From the NCBI GenBank assembly GCA_019115125.1, contig DXEG01000027.1:1-64000 (forward strand): a DNA stretch of 64,000 nucleotides. The letters are read 5' to 3'. This DNA is from Candidatus Blautia faecipullorum. Its GTDB lineage: Bacteria > Bacillota > Clostridia > Lachnospirales > Lachnospiraceae. Shown in pieces: positions 52,291 to 62,167 of the stretch. The translations under genes and the position numbers were made by a program. Position 1 is the first letter of the stretch. Each line of letters begins with the position of its first letter. Below the pieces are notes generated by a model, which worked only from the letters and a program-made list of their open reading frames with translations, was not told the DNA's origin and searched no databases.

Positions 52291-53671
52291 AATAAGCTTT
52301 AAAATCATTCAGCTCTTTCTCGGATATTGTCCGCATGTCGAGTATTACCCTGTCATTTTTTATATGCGCGATGATCGGCACCGGAAGCGCCGCCAGACGG
52401 TGTACAAGCTCTTCCGCGCTTTCGTGTTTCGGTTCTATCACTACCGCATAGCTTGGAATTTCTTCCAGGGGCATGGAACCGCCTCCCAGCATGGATATAC
52501 TTTTCTCCACTGAAATTCCCGCATCCCCGAGTCTTGACGAGAGATCCCAGGCAACCTCCCTGGCCTGAGCCATCAGCTCTTCTTCACTTCTGGAAAGCAT
52601 CTGCAAAACCGGAATGTTTTCACAGGCGCCCTCCTCGTTCAGGTATTCCCGGAATGTAGCCGCCAGCGCTCCGATGGTACACTTGTCCAGCCGGAACGCC
52701 CTCATCAGAGGATGATTCTCCATGGCTTTAATATATGTCTGCCGGCCCGCGATAATGCCGGCCTGGGGACCTCCCAGAAGCTTATCGCCGGAAAAGCACA
52801 CAAGATCCGCGCCCTTTTTCAGGATTTCCTGCACTGTGGGCTCATGAGAAAGGCCGAATTTTTCCAGATCGACCAGCACCCCGCTTCCGAGATCCACGAT
52901 CACCGGGAGCTGATACTTTTCTCCCAGTCTGACCAGCTCTTCTATGGAGGCCTCCTCAGTAAATCCCAGAATCCTGTAATTACTTGTGTGTACTTTGAGA
53001 AGGGCTCCAGTATTTTCGGTTATGGCCCGCTCATAATCACTGATCCTGGTCCGGTTGGTGCATCCTGTCTCCCTGAGGACGGCGCCGCTCTGTTCCATAA
53101 CCTCCGGAATCCGGAAGCGGCCGCCGATCTCGATCAGCTCGCCCCGGGAAACGATCACTTCCTTTCCCCTTGCAATGGTGCTCAGGATCAGCGTCACCGC
53201 CGCCGCGTTATTATTTACCGCTATGGCTCCCTCCGATCCCGTCACTCTGCTGATCAGCCCGGTGTAATGCTCCCAGCGCTTTCCGCGTTTTCCCTCCAGA
53301 AGATTATATTCCAGATTGGAGTAGCCGCTCATAGCTTCAAAAGCCGCTTCCATCTGCCGTTCTCCCAGAGGCGCCCGTCCAAGATTCGTGTGGAGGATAA
53401 TCCCTGTGGCATTGAACACCTTCCTGAGGGAAAGTTCCCACCGCTCCTCAAGGCGGAGCGCCGCCCCCTCTGTCACCGCCGCCGCGGATACCGCCGGAAA
53501 GGGGCCGTTTTCTGAAGCCTTTATGATCTGTTCCCTCAGGCAGTCCAGTTCCTCCCGGACTGCCCGCAGGGTCTCTTTTTTTCCGTATATCCCAGAGAGT
53601 GTCAGGACGGCCGGCTCCTTCATCAGGTCGTCCACCCTGGGTATCGTTCTCAATATCTGATTCCTGTCCAT
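52247..53671 (-). CDS. selA: L-seryl-tRNA(Sec) selenium transferase
   Basis: The 474-residue PLP enzyme has NATGIILHTNLGRAPLG, AVNNNAAAV, SRGELIEIGG and the PLP-lysine segment DLVCFSGDKLLGGPQAG. It converts Ser-tRNA(Sec) into Sec-tRNA(Sec) using selenophosphate. The start is the ATG at 53671 after GGGAG; a 13-residue upstream extension is less likely. The last 14 codons and stop are antisense to selC, so the C-terminal tail (LAGACENRTHPGRC) is encoded by the complement of the tRNA T-arm and acceptor and is unlikely to be conserved. Confidence 0.95.
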   Translation of the reverse strand: MDRNQILRTIPRVDDLMKEPAVLTLSGIYGKKETLRAVREELDCLREQIIKASENGPFPAVSAAAVTEGAALRLEERWELSLRKVFNATGIILHTNLGRAPLGERQMEAAFEAMSGYSNLEYNLLEGKRGKRWEHYTGLISRVTGSEGAIAVNNNAAAVTLILSTIARGKEVIVSRGELIEIGGRFRIPEVMEQSGAVLRETGCTNRTRISDYERAITENTGALLKVHTSNYRILGFTEEASIEELVRLGEKYQLPVIVDLGSGVLVDLEKFGLSHEPTVQEILKKGADLVCFSGDKLLGGPQAGIIAGRQTYIKAMENHPLMRAFRLDKCTIGALAATFREYLNEEGACENIPVLQMLSRSEEELMAQAREVAWDLSSRLGDAGISVEKSISMLGGGSMPLEEIPSYAVVIEPKHESAEELVHRLAALPVPIIAHIKNDRVILDMRTISEKELNDFKAYLAGACENRTHPGRC

Positions 53672-53706
53672 CCTATACTCCCGCCGCATACGCCGCGGCA
53701 ATCTGA

Positions 53707-54741
53707 TCATACGAAAACAAGATATTTCTCCTGTTTTCCGGTTACTTCTCCGATGACGGCGGAAGGCAGCTCCAGACCGGAAAGCAGCTTCATCAGCTCC
53801 GGCGCTTCCTCCTGGGGAACTGCCAGAAGCAGTCCTCCTGAGGTCTGAGGATCAAAAAGAACATCCTCCCTCCAGCCCTCCGTCCGGCTTTCCATGCCGC
53901 TTTCCAGAAACTCTCTGTTCCGGTAAGCTCCTGCCGGTATCAGCCCCATTTCCGCGTATTCCTGTACGCCCGGAAGAACCGGCAGCTTCTCCGTCTCAAT
54001 AACCAGGGTCGCTTCGCTGCCCTTAGCCATTTCCATGGCATGGCCTGCCAGACCGAAGCCTGTAATATCCGTACAGCTATGCACGCTGAAATTCGCCGCC
54101 AGATCTCTCGCGTATTTATTCAGCGTCGTCATGACCTTTACCGCTTCCCTGAGTTCTTCTTCAGAAGCAAGCTCCCCTTTTACGGCGGTAGAGATAATAC
54201 CGCTCCCCAGAGGCTTTGTTAGAATCAGGGAGTCCCCCGGTCTCGCACCGTAATTCTTCCACATTTTCTCAGGGTGGACAAATCCGGTGACACAGAGGCC
54301 GTATTTTGGCTCCTCGTCGGAAATGGTATGTCCGCCGGCCAGCACGGCCCCGGCTTCCATTACCTTATCGGCGCCTCCCCGGAGAATTTCCCCAAGGATC
54401 TCAATGTCCAGACAATTCGGAAAGGCGGCAAGATTCAGAGCCAGCTTCGGCTCGCCTCCCATGGCGTATACGTCGCTGAGGGCATTGGCGGCCGCAATCT
54501 GTCCGAACAGATAGGGATCGTCCACTACAGGAGTGAAAAAATCCACTGTCTGAATGATCGCCAGCTCTTTGCCGACCTGATAAACAGCCGCGTCATCAGA
54601 GGTTTCGGTTCCCACTAAAAGCATGGGATCCTGAAATTTCGGCAGCTTACCCAAAACTTGGGCAAGGGTCCCAGGACCTATTTTCGCCGCTCACCCGGCG
54701 GATGCCGACATCTGTGTCAGACGGATCTTATCATCAGCCAT
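53707..54741 (-). CDS. selD: Selenide, water dikinase, itself a selenoprotein (UGA = Sec17)
   Basis: From the ATG at 54741 (GGAGGTGAGGGT ribosome-binding site) the frame reads MADDKIRLTQMSASAGU and then AAKIGPGTLAQVLGKLP, with TGA at 54693-54691. The UGA falls at the catalytic Cys/Sec position of SelD, and Lys20 matches the conserved catalytic lysine. A small hairpin GGTC-CTGG-GACC lies 12 nt after the UGA, as expected for a bacterial SECIS. The remaining AIR-synthase-like domain (VDFFTPVVDDPY, AANALSDVYAMGG, GGHTISDEEP) is intact. With Sec it has 344 residues. It produces selenophosphate; it is 35 nt upstream of selA. Confidence 0.93.
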
Positions 54742-54760
54742 ACCCTCACCTCCTTTCACG

Positions 54761-56665
54761 TTACGGAACAGGATTCTTCAGAACCCTTCCTCCTTCTGTT
54801 TTTCTGGTATAACCGTTTTTATCGAAATGCTCCAAAAGGGCCACCGCTACCTTTCTCGAGCAGCCCAGATAATCCCTGTATTCTCCCAGGACGACCTCCG
54901 GACACCGGGAAGCCATTTCAGCAAAAGCCTTTTTTGCCTTCTCGTAATACTCTCTGTGTACGCAGTACTGCCCGTCCAGACGGATCAGCACCTTTTTGTT
55001 CAGGAGAGAAGTAAATACTGCCTGGAATTTTTTCTGATTCCGGTGTTCCTTCGTATACAGCTCCGTCGCCAGCGGCGCAAAGCCCGCCTCCAGATAATGC
55101 CGTATGATCTCCTGCACGATCGCGTCCTCATCCTCCTTAAGCACCACCCGGAAACGCTTTTTGCTGAGAAAACCGTTCGCTTCTTTTATCACCTTTTCAT
55201 CCTTCAGTACAGAAAAAATTTCATCTGTCCTTCTGCTGTCGGATAAGCCCAGGCGGCTCCGGGCCTCCTGGGCGCCCATTCCTTCTTTTAACGGATAGGC
55301 TCTGTGGAATTCATCCAGGAACTTTTCTGTTTTTCTGCGGTAATAGTCAAATTCGTCTCTGTGGATATAAAGATTCTCCTCCAGCGGGACCAGACGCTTT
55401 TTTTCCGCCAGCTTCACAGCCGTATTTTTCAGGCTGGAACGGTTCAGCGAGCTTCTTGCCGCAAGCTCCTCCAGCGTACAGAAGCACCCCCAGTGCTCCA
55501 GAGCGGAAAGCTCCAGCAGTTCCTCTGCCGTTCCCTTTTCTTTCACCCGGAAAGCTTCAAGCACCTTTTCATCCCTGCGGCGGTGCTTCCGGGGACAGGC
55601 ATCCAGCACCTCTCCCCCGCCGATGGTTTCCGCCGGGGAGTAAAAACGGATCACAAAGCGGTCTCCCTTGCGCAGGACCGTCTCCTCCTCCAGACGAAGC
55701 TGGGCGTAGCAGCTTTCTCCTGCCTTTAATTCCTCACGGTCCAGAAGGACAGCCTTGCCCAGAAGCTCTCTGGTACCGTGGTAAATATGCACACGGCTTC
55801 CGTTTTTTACAGTACGGTCTGTGTGGCGCAGCACGGTTAGGATCACATCCGCCATGCGGGTGGGATATAAGCTGTTTTTTGTGGCGAGCACATCTCCCCG
55901 GAAGACCTCTTCCCTGGTGCGGTCAGGAATATTTACCGCTACTCTCTGTCCTGAATAAGCCGTTTCCTCCGTCTGTCCGTGTACCTGAATACTGCGGATC
56001 TTCACAGGACGGTTTTCGGGATAGAGCACCACCTCCTGATCTCTGCGGATCTTACCCTCAGAAAGGGTTCCGGTAACGACTGTCCCGAAGCCCTTCATGG
56101 TAAATACACGGTCTATGGGAAGCCGGAAACAGGTTCCCTCTTTCCGGTCAGGAAGCTTCCGGTACATTTCGTACAGAACCTCCTTCAGACGGTCCAGGCC
56201 CCGATTCTCGTATACAGACACGGGGACTGCCGGAGCGTCCTCAAGAAATGTTCCTTTTACAAGCTCCCGGATATCCTCCTCCACCAGATCCACCAGATCG
56301 GGATCCGCCAGATCGGTCTTGGTGATCACAATGACGCCCCGCCGGATACCCAAAATAGACAGAATATCCAGATGCTCTACGGTCTGGGGCATGACTCCCT
56401 CGTCCGCCGCCACCACCAGCATCACAAGATCCATGCCGCCGGCTCCCGCTAGCATATTTTTTACAAACTTTTCATGTCCGGGCACATCCACGATCCCCAC
56501 TCTGCCGCCCTCCGGAAGCTCCAGCCAGGCAAACCCCAGTTCAATGGTGATCCCCCGCTTTTTTTCTTCCTTCAGACGGTCTGTGTCGATTCCTGTCAGC
56601 GCCTGGATCAGGCAGGTTTTTCCATGATCCACATGTCCTGCCGTTCCGATAATTCCATATCTCAT
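54761..56665 (-). CDS. selB: Selenocysteine-specific elongation factor
   Basis: The 634-residue GTPase has [19 protein letters not shown], the switch regions [13 protein letters not shown] and [22 protein letters not shown]-Tu-like domains 2-3, and a C-terminal series of winged-helix domains (about 390-634) that recognise the SECIS hairpin. It delivers Sec-tRNA(Sec) to UGA codons in fdhF and selD. It is 19 nt upstream of selD, so selB-selD-selA form one operon. Confidence 0.97.
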   Translation of the reverse strand: MRYGIIGTAGHVDHGKTCLIQALTGIDTDRLKEEKKRGITIELGFAWLELPEGGRVGIVDVPGHEKFVKNMLAGAGGMDLVMLVVAADEGVMPQTVEHLDILSILGIRRGVIVITKTDLADPDLVDLVEEDIRELVKGTFLEDAPAVPVSVYENRGLDRLKEVLYEMYRKLPDRKEGTCFRLPIDRVFTMKGFGTVVTGTLSEGKIRRDQEVVLYPENRPVKIRSIQVHGQTEETAYSGQRVAVNIPDRTREEVFRGDVLATKNSLYPTRMADVILTVLRHTDRTVKNGSRVHIYHGTRELLGKAVLLDREELKAGESCYAQLRLEEETVLRKGDRFVIRFYSPAETIGGGEVLDACPRKHRRRDEKVLEAFRVKEKGTAEELLELSALEHWGCFCTLEELAARSSLNRSSLKNTAVKLAEKKRLVPLEENLYIHRDEFDYYRRKTEKFLDEFHRAYPLKEGMGAQEARSRLGLSDSRRTDEIFSVLKDEKVIKEANGFLSKKRFRVVLKEDEDAIVQEIIRHYLEAGFAPLATELYTKEHRNQKKFQAVFTSLLNKKVLIRLDGQYCVHREYYEKAKKAFAEMASRCPEVVLGEYRDYLGCSRKVAVALLEHFDKNGYTRKTEGGRVLKNPVP

Positions 56666-56784
56666 AGACTTCTACGCTCCGCTAAGAATATCTGCTCCTT
56701 ATTCTACCACACGGAAGGAACGGCGTAAAGGAGACTTGTGGCAATCGTTTCCCAGCAGGTTACTGAAAATTATAGAATCCTTCC

Positions 56785-56848
56785 GAAAAAACACCTGAAA
56801 ATGCCTCTGTGCCGGGCCTTTCCGGCACAATATACATTCTCAGGTGTT
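56785..56848 (-). terminator. Intrinsic terminator after hydA2
   Basis: A long hairpin has outer arms AACACCTGA / TCAGGTGTT (56790-56798 and 56840-56848) and an inner GTGCCGG/CCGGCAC stem. On the minus strand a run of T residues follows, about 30 nt after the hydA2 stop. It separates the hydrogenase operon from selB. Confidence 0.85.
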
Positions 56849-56880
56849 AAAAAAATCAAAAATATGTGATTGACGCCCTC

Positions 56881-58242
56881 TTAATCAATGCAGTAGGTAG
56901 TATGGAGCAGGTGATGGGCGATATGGCTGTTGGGTTCCTCCAGAAACTCCTCATAAATCTTCTTGATGGCAGGATTTTCGTGGGATTTCCGGTAGGTCAG
57001 CTCTCTGTCATGGGCGAAGGTCGCCGCTCTTCTGGCCGCGTATGCCTCGGGCTGATCAGTGTCCATCAAAAGCTTCGGCTGCCCGCCTCCGCTGACACAG
57101 CCCTCCGGACAGGTCATCACTTCTATAAAATGCAGATCCAGTGTGCCGTTCTTTACGGCCTCCAGCACAGGGATCACATTTTTCAGCCCCGTTACAATGC
57201 CGACCCTCAGGTTCAGGTCGCCCACTTTCAGGGTGGACATACGGAACCCCTCGGTTCCCCGCACCGCGGTTACCTCCACATCCGGAATCGGCTGTCCTGT
57301 CACAAGCTCATAGCCGGTACGGATGGCCGCCTCCATAACGCCTCCGGTAACGCCGAAGATCGTTCCGGCCCCGGTATAAAGGCCAAGAGGCTGGTCAAAC
57401 TCCATTTCTTCCAGGCTGTCCCAGTCAATTCCCATATCACGGATCAGCCAGGCCAGGTCTCTTGTGGTGATCGCCACATCTACGTCGCGGTAACCGCTGT
57501 CCTTCATTTCCGGCCGGCTGCACTCAAATTCTTTGCAGGTACAGGGCATCACGGAAACGCTGTAAATGCAGGAGCCGTCTTTTCCCTCTAGCTGGGCTCC
57601 GTAGGTCTTGAAAATCGCGCCTCCGATCTGCTGGGGGCTTTTGGCTGTGGACAGATGATCCTTCAGCTCAGGATAATTGTTTTCCATGAATTTCACCCAT
57701 GCCGGACAGCAGGAGGTAAACATGGGAAGGACTCCGCCCTCTGTGATCCTTTTAATAAGCTCTGTTCCTTCCTCCATGATCGTTACGTCCGCCGGGAAAT
57801 TGGTATCGTAAACACGGTCGAAGCCCAGGGCGTGGAGAGCCGCGGAAAGTCTGCCGGGAGTCAGAGAGCCCAGCTCCGCGCCGAATTCCTCCGCTATGGC
57901 TACCCGGACCGCGGGCGCGCACTGTACGACGGTGAATTTTTCCTTGTCCGCGAGAGCCGCCTTCACCTTATCCACATTACAGACCGCGTGGGCCGCAAAC
58001 AGCGGTTCCTGCACACAATCGGGAATATTTCTTTCTTTTTTTACTCTTTCGTACGCCTGTTTTCCGTGAGTCAGCACAGAAACATAAGATTTACATTTCT
58101 GCACGCACTGCCCGCATTTCACGCATCTGCTCTCGTCAATGGTCTGAGGCTCTCCCTGCTCTCCCACAATGGCATAGGCAGGACAAACCTCCGCGCACTC
58201 GCGGCAGCCGGTACAAATATTCTTATCTATTTCTATTATCAT
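56881..58242 (-). CDS. hydA2: [FeFe] hydrogenase, HydA2-type (HDCR hydrogenase subunit)
   Basis: The 453-residue protein has two N-terminal 4Fe-4S motifs (Cys 10, 13, 16, 20 and 40, 43, 46, 50) followed by the H-domain. H-cluster motifs are TSCCPAW (176-182), MPCTCKEFE (232-240) and MTCPEGCVSGGGQP (376-389), supplying the four cluster cysteines and the proton-relay cysteine. L2 and L3 differ from the textbook MPCTAKK and MACPGGC forms. It lacks the NuoG-like and 2Fe-2S domains of larger hydrogenases. With the adjacent HycB-like proteins and FdhF it fits the hydrogenase subunit of hydrogen-dependent CO2 reductase. Confidence 0.85.
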   Translation of the reverse strand: MIIEIDKNICTGCRECAEVCPAYAIVGEQGEPQTIDESRCVKCGQCVQKCKSYVSVLTHGKQAYERVKKERNIPDCVQEPLFAAHAVCNVDKVKAALADKEKFTVVQCAPAVRVAIAEEFGAELGSLTPGRLSAALHALGFDRVYDTNFPADVTIMEEGTELIKRITEGGVLPMFTSCCPAWVKFMENNYPELKDHLSTAKSPQQIGGAIFKTYGAQLEGKDGSCIYSVSVMPCTCKEFECSRPEMKDSGYRDVDVAITTRDLAWLIRDMGIDWDSLEEMEFDQPLGLYTGAGTIFGVTGGVMEAAIRTGYELVTGQPIPDVEVTAVRGTEGFRMSTLKVGDLNLRVGIVTGLKNVIPVLEAVKNGTLDLHFIEVMTCPEGCVSGGGQPKLLMDTDQPEAYAARRAATFAHDRELTYRKSHENPAIKKIYEEFLEEPNSHIAHHLLHTTYCID

Positions 58243-58257
58243 GAATTTTGTCCTCCC

Positions 58258-58821
58258 TTATCTCCAGTTTTTTGTCAGGAGCAGAGCTTCTGCCGCCTTA
58301 ATATTTTTTTCTTCCCGTTCCGCTTCCGGATCTACCAGACGAAGAGCCTGATGGGGACAGACGCGTACGCAGGCCGGGCCGCCCTCGATTCCCGCGCACA
58401 GATCGCATTTGGAGGCGAATACCTTCGGTTCGTCCGCCATTGGCTGAGCAACCAGTCTGCCGTCCTTCGCATAGGGAAGGAGAGCGATGGCTCCGAAGGG
58501 ACAGGCCTGCATACAGTCTTTGCAGCCGATACATTTTTCCGCGTCCACGATCACCTGATGATCGACGCGGCTGATAGCGCCCTTGGTGCAGGCGTTCAGG
58601 CAGGGAGCGTCCTCACAGTGCTTGCACTGGATCGGCATGCATCCCTCCTCAAATTTAGTCAGGAACAATCTGGGTACCACAGGGACAGTGACTGTCCCTG
58701 TGGTTTTTCCCACATGATTACTTTTTCGGTTATGGACTGTGAAGCAGGCAAGCTCACATGCTTTGCAGCCTGTACATTTCGTACTGTCACCCACTACGAA
58801 GCATCCTAGTTCCTTTTTCAT
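58258..58821 (-). CDS. HycB-like 4Fe-4S ferredoxin subunit
   Basis: The 187-residue protein has four cysteine clusters for 4Fe-4S centres: CTGCKACELAC (near residue 17), QCKHCEDAPCLNAC, CIGCKDCMQACPFGA and CDLCAGIEGGPACVRVCP. This is the DMSO-reductase-type electron-transfer subunit fold (HycB/HydN). It should wire FdhF to the hydrogenase. The start is at 58821, 10 nt after AGGAGG; a longer frame runs into the previous gene. It lies 15 nt upstream of hydA2. Confidence 0.9.
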   Translation of the reverse strand: MKKELGCFVVGDSTKCTGCKACELACFTVHNRKSNHVGKTTGTVTVPVVPRLFLTKFEEGCMPIQCKHCEDAPCLNACTKGAISRVDHQVIVDAEKCIGCKDCMQACPFGAIALLPYAKDGRLVAQPMADEPKVFASKCDLCAGIEGGPACVRVCPHQALRLVDPEAEREEKNIKAAEALLLTKNWR

Positions 58822-58835
58822 AATTTTCTGTCCTC

Positions 58836-59375
58836 CTATTCCTGTGGATGAGTCTCTCTGTATGCGTTTCTGGCCGCTTCCGCGCGCTTCCGCTCCATTG
58901 CCCCTTCCAGTTCCTCCTCCGTCACGAGAGAGAGAGCTTCTGTAGGACAAACTCTCACGCAGGCCGGACCGCCCGGCAGTCCGTAGCAGAGATCACACTT
59001 ATTGGCGGTTTTCTGCAAACTGCCGTCCGCCTGAACGCGGCCCTTTTTTTCGGTCATGTTAATGGCGCCGAAGGGACAGGCGTCCATACAGGATTTGCAG
59101 CCCATGCATTTGTTCTCGTCGATCACCACGCAGTGATCCTTCGTAGAAATCGCTCCCACCGGACACACTGCCATACAGGCCGGATTCTCACAGTGCTTGC
59201 ACTGAACAGGAACACTCAGACGCACCGTTCTCACCACATGGAGCCTGGGATTGAAATCATAGGAATCCGGATCCACCTCAAAAATATGCTTGCCCTCATG
59301 AGCAACCACGCACCCGATCATACAGGTACGGCAGCCGATACAAAGGTCAGGGTTTCCTTTCACAAAGTAGTTCAT
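58836..59375 (-). CDS. HycB-like 4Fe-4S ferredoxin subunit
   Basis: The 179-residue protein is a paralogue of the next gene with the same four cysteine clusters: CIGCRTCMIGC, QCKHCENPACMAVC, CMGCKSCMDACPFGA and CDLCYGLPGGPACVRVCP. It overlaps fdhF by 4 nt (ATGA), so it is probably the subunit that binds the formate dehydrogenase directly. Two such subunits between FdhF and HydA2 match the HDCR arrangement in acetogens. Confidence 0.9.
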   Translation of the reverse strand: MNYFVKGNPDLCIGCRTCMIGCVVAHEGKHIFEVDPDSYDFNPRLHVVRTVRLSVPVQCKHCENPACMAVCPVGAISTKDHCVVIDENKCMGCKSCMDACPFGAINMTEKKGRVQADGSLQKTANKCDLCYGLPGGPACVRVCPTEALSLVTEEELEGAMERKRAEAARNAYRETHPQE

Positions 59376-61561
59376 GCTTCCGCCCCCTTTCCCGGATCAA
59401 TGCCCATCTGGGCGCGGATATCGTCATAAAGCTCCTCCACATGGCGTTCCGCCCATTCCTGGTCCTCGATCTTTTCTACCCGGCACGCGCAGTATTTGTA
59501 CTCGGGAGTATTGCTGATGGGATCCAGCTTGGCTGTTGTAAGCTCGTTGCAGGCTCCGATCCACCACTGATAGGTCATATAGGTTGCTCCCGGTTTTACG
59601 CGGTCCGTGGGAAGACACCTGGTAATACAGTAGCCTCTCTTGGAAAGGATCTTCACAAGCTCTCCCTTTTTCAGTCCCATCCGCTGGCAGTCGCCGGTAT
59701 TCATCTGCACCCATCCGGGCTCGTCCTCCAGATTGCGCAGCGTCCGGCAGTTTCCTGTCATAGTACGCACAGAGTAATGGCCTACCTCCCGAACTGTGGA
59801 AAGCGTCATGGGATACTCGTCGTTTTCAAGCTCCACCGGCGGATGCCAGTCTGTGCCGTAAAACAGGGCCTTGTGATCTGCGGTGGCGAATACGCCGTTT
59901 TTATGAAGATAAGGAGTTCCCTTATCCTCCATGGATTTGTCACGGCAGGGCCACTGCACGCAGCCGTATTTTTCAATTTTTTCGTAGGTAGCTCCCTTGA
60001 AGCTCGGGCAGAGCTCGATCAGCTCGTTCCAGATCTCCTCTGTATTTTTGTAATTCATGGGATATCCCATGGCAGTGGATATCTCCGCGATGATCTTCCA
60101 GTCAGGAAGCACGTCTCCCTCTGGCTCCACCAGCTTGCGGACTCTCTGGAAGCCTCTGTCCGCGCAGGTATAAACGCCTTCGTTTTCTCCCCAGGCAGCC
60201 GCCGGAAGAATCACGTCCGCATAGAGACCTGTTTTGTTCATGTAAATATCCTGCATCACTACAAAATCACACTTGTCCAGAGCCTCCCGGACTTCCGCCA
60301 GATCCGGATCCGACTGAGCCGGATCCTCGCCGAATATGTAATATGCATGGATTCGTTTCTTTTCGTCCTTTTCGTGAAGGATCCTGTGAGGCACATGAGT
60401 GATAGGACATCCGACCTCACCGGGAAGAGATACTCCCCAGGCTTTTTCAAATTTTGCCCTTGCCGCTGGATCTGTCACGTTCTGGTATCCGGGATAAGAG
60501 TTGGGAAGCGCTCCCATATCGCAGGCTCCCTGTACATTGTTCTGTCCGCGGACAGGTCCGATACCCATAGACGGACCGCCGAAATTACCTGTCATCAGCG
60601 CCAGATTGGCAAGTCCCTTCACCACATCCACCGCCTGGGTAAACTGACAGACACCCATACCGTAAAGGATCATAGCCGGTTTCGTTGTGGCGTACATTCT
60701 CGCGGCCTCACGGATAGTCTCCGCCGGAATGTGGGTAATAGGCTCCGCATATTCCGGAGTGTACTTCTCGATCACCTTCAGGAATTCGTCAAATCCTTTG
60801 GTATGCTCCCGGATAAATTGTTCGTCTGCCAGACCTTCATTCCAGATCACGTTGGCGATGGCGTTCACCAGGGCCAGATTCGACCCGCCCTTCAACTGGA
60901 GATGAATGTCTGAGATACGCGCGGTTTCCGTTACACGGGGATCCGCGCAGATAATTTTCATTCCCTTCTGACGTCCGCGGACAATACGTCTCGCGACGAT
61001 GGGATGAGAGTCTGCTCCATTATAGCCGAAGCAGAGTAAACAGCCTGCATCCTCGATCTCCGGGATGCCCATTGACATTGCGCCTGAACCTAAAGAATAC
61101 AGTAGACCCGCTACCGAAGGCGCATGTCATATTCGCGCGCAGTGATCGACGTTGTTGGTGCCGATACACGCGCGCATAAATTTCTGCATAAGATAATTGG
61201 CCTCGTTCCCGGCGCCTCTGGCGGAACCGGTACCCATAATAGAATCCGGGCCGAACTTCTCCTTGATCTCTCCAAGTCTTTTTGCCACATAGGAAATCGC
61301 CTCCTGCCAGGAAACCTCCTCCAGAGGCGCTTTCTTTCCGCCTTTGCGGATCATCGGCCTGCGCAGACGCTTGGTAAGTATCTGGGGATCATTCAGATAA
61401 TCCCAGCCGTAATGACCCTTCAGGCACAGAGTTCCATCGTTTGTCCTGCCCTTGGCAGGCACTGCTTCCACGATCTTATTCGCTTCAGGATCGACCGTGA
61501 ACATAATCTGGCATCCCGCGCCGCAATAGGGGCAGGTTGTCTGAACCTGTTTTAAAGCCAT
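59372..61561 (-). CDS. fdhF: Selenocysteine-containing formate dehydrogenase H (UGA = Sec145)
   Basis: The 729-residue molybdenum/tungsten bis-MGD enzyme has the N-terminal 4Fe-4S motif CPYCGAGC (Cys 10, 13, 17, with Cys46 and Lys48 following) and the active-site segment DHCARI-U-HAPSVAG. TGA at 61129-61127 is in frame and aligns with the Sec of E. coli FdhH; His146 follows as in the catalytic Sec-His pair. A GTAG-CGGGT-CTAC hairpin about 14 nt downstream resembles the fdhF SECIS. It oxidises formate or reduces CO2. Start at 61561 after GGAGGAGG. Confidence 0.95.
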
Positions 61562-61601
61562 AAATGTTCCTCCTCCATAAAAATATTTACTATTCGTCTT
61601 T

Positions 61602-61630
61602 ATTTTAACATTGATACTTTTTCTCAGCAA
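61602..61630 (-). promoter_or_regulatory. Possible fdhF operon promoter
   Basis: On the minus strand TTGCTG (61630-61625) and TAAAAT (61607-61602) are spaced by 17 nt in the 87-nt gap between mobB and fdhF. The -35 match is weak. Confidence 0.35.
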
Positions 61631-61648
61631 GAAAAAAGCAGTAGATTC

Positions 61649-62167
61649 TTATATTTTTTTCTGTTTTTTATGTTTTTCTATCTCCTTCTGGAGAATGTCG
61701 GCGCATTTTCCGATATCTTCCATTCCGATAGACGGAATTCCGGAAATTATGAGGTCTGTATCTGTTACCAGGCCGAGAAGTGTTTCCGCTTCACAGACAC
61801 TTTCCCGGGAATTTACTTTTCTTACGATTTCGAATTTAGGATAAGAGGATTCCTTCATTCCCTCCAGAAGGATGATATCCGCCTCAGGAAAAAGAAAGGC
61901 CAGCCTTTCCGGATCCATATTTTTCTCTTCCTTCACCGCCATCCATTTATTTCCGGAGAAGATGCAGGTTCCGTAAGCTCCCGCCTCTCTGAGCCGGAAG
62001 GTGTCCGTCCCCTCTGTATCCGCCGCGAAGTCGTGGCCGTCATGCTTGACCACAGCCACCCGGTATCCTCTGCGGTCCAGCTCCTGGATCAGCTTTTCCA
62101 GAAAGGTGGTCTTCCCGGAATTTTTCACCCCGCTCACCGCCGCCATATAGGGGTTTACAGCATCCAT
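61649..62167 (-). CDS. mobB: Molybdopterin-guanine dinucleotide biosynthesis adaptor MobB
   Basis: The 172-residue P-loop protein has AVSGVKNSGKTTFLEKLIQEL, VAVVKHDGHDFAADTEGTDTFR and LEGMKESSYPKFEI. MobB binds GTP and supports MobA in making MGD. It overlaps moeA by 13 nt and ends shortly before fdhF, the enzyme that needs the cofactor. Confidence 0.93.
   Translation of the reverse strand: MDAVNPYMAAVSGVKNSGKTTFLEKLIQELDRRGYRVAVVKHDGHDFAADTEGTDTFRLREAGAYGTCIFSGNKWMAVKEEKNMDPERLAFLFPEADIILLEGMKESSYPKFEIVRKVNSRESVCEAETLLGLVTDTDLIISGIPSIGMEDIGKCADILQKEIEKHKKQKKI

Noticed and set aside
53707..54654. A short SelD starting at TTG 54654
   Set aside because: It would lack the catalytic loop. The upstream ATG at 54741 has a good ribosome-binding site and restores the family N-terminus through a UGA.
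59372..61630. Frameshifted or broken formate dehydrogenase pseudogene
   Set aside because: Both halves are in the same frame and are separated by a single TGA at the known Sec position, with selC and selAB/selD nearby. This is recoding, not decay.
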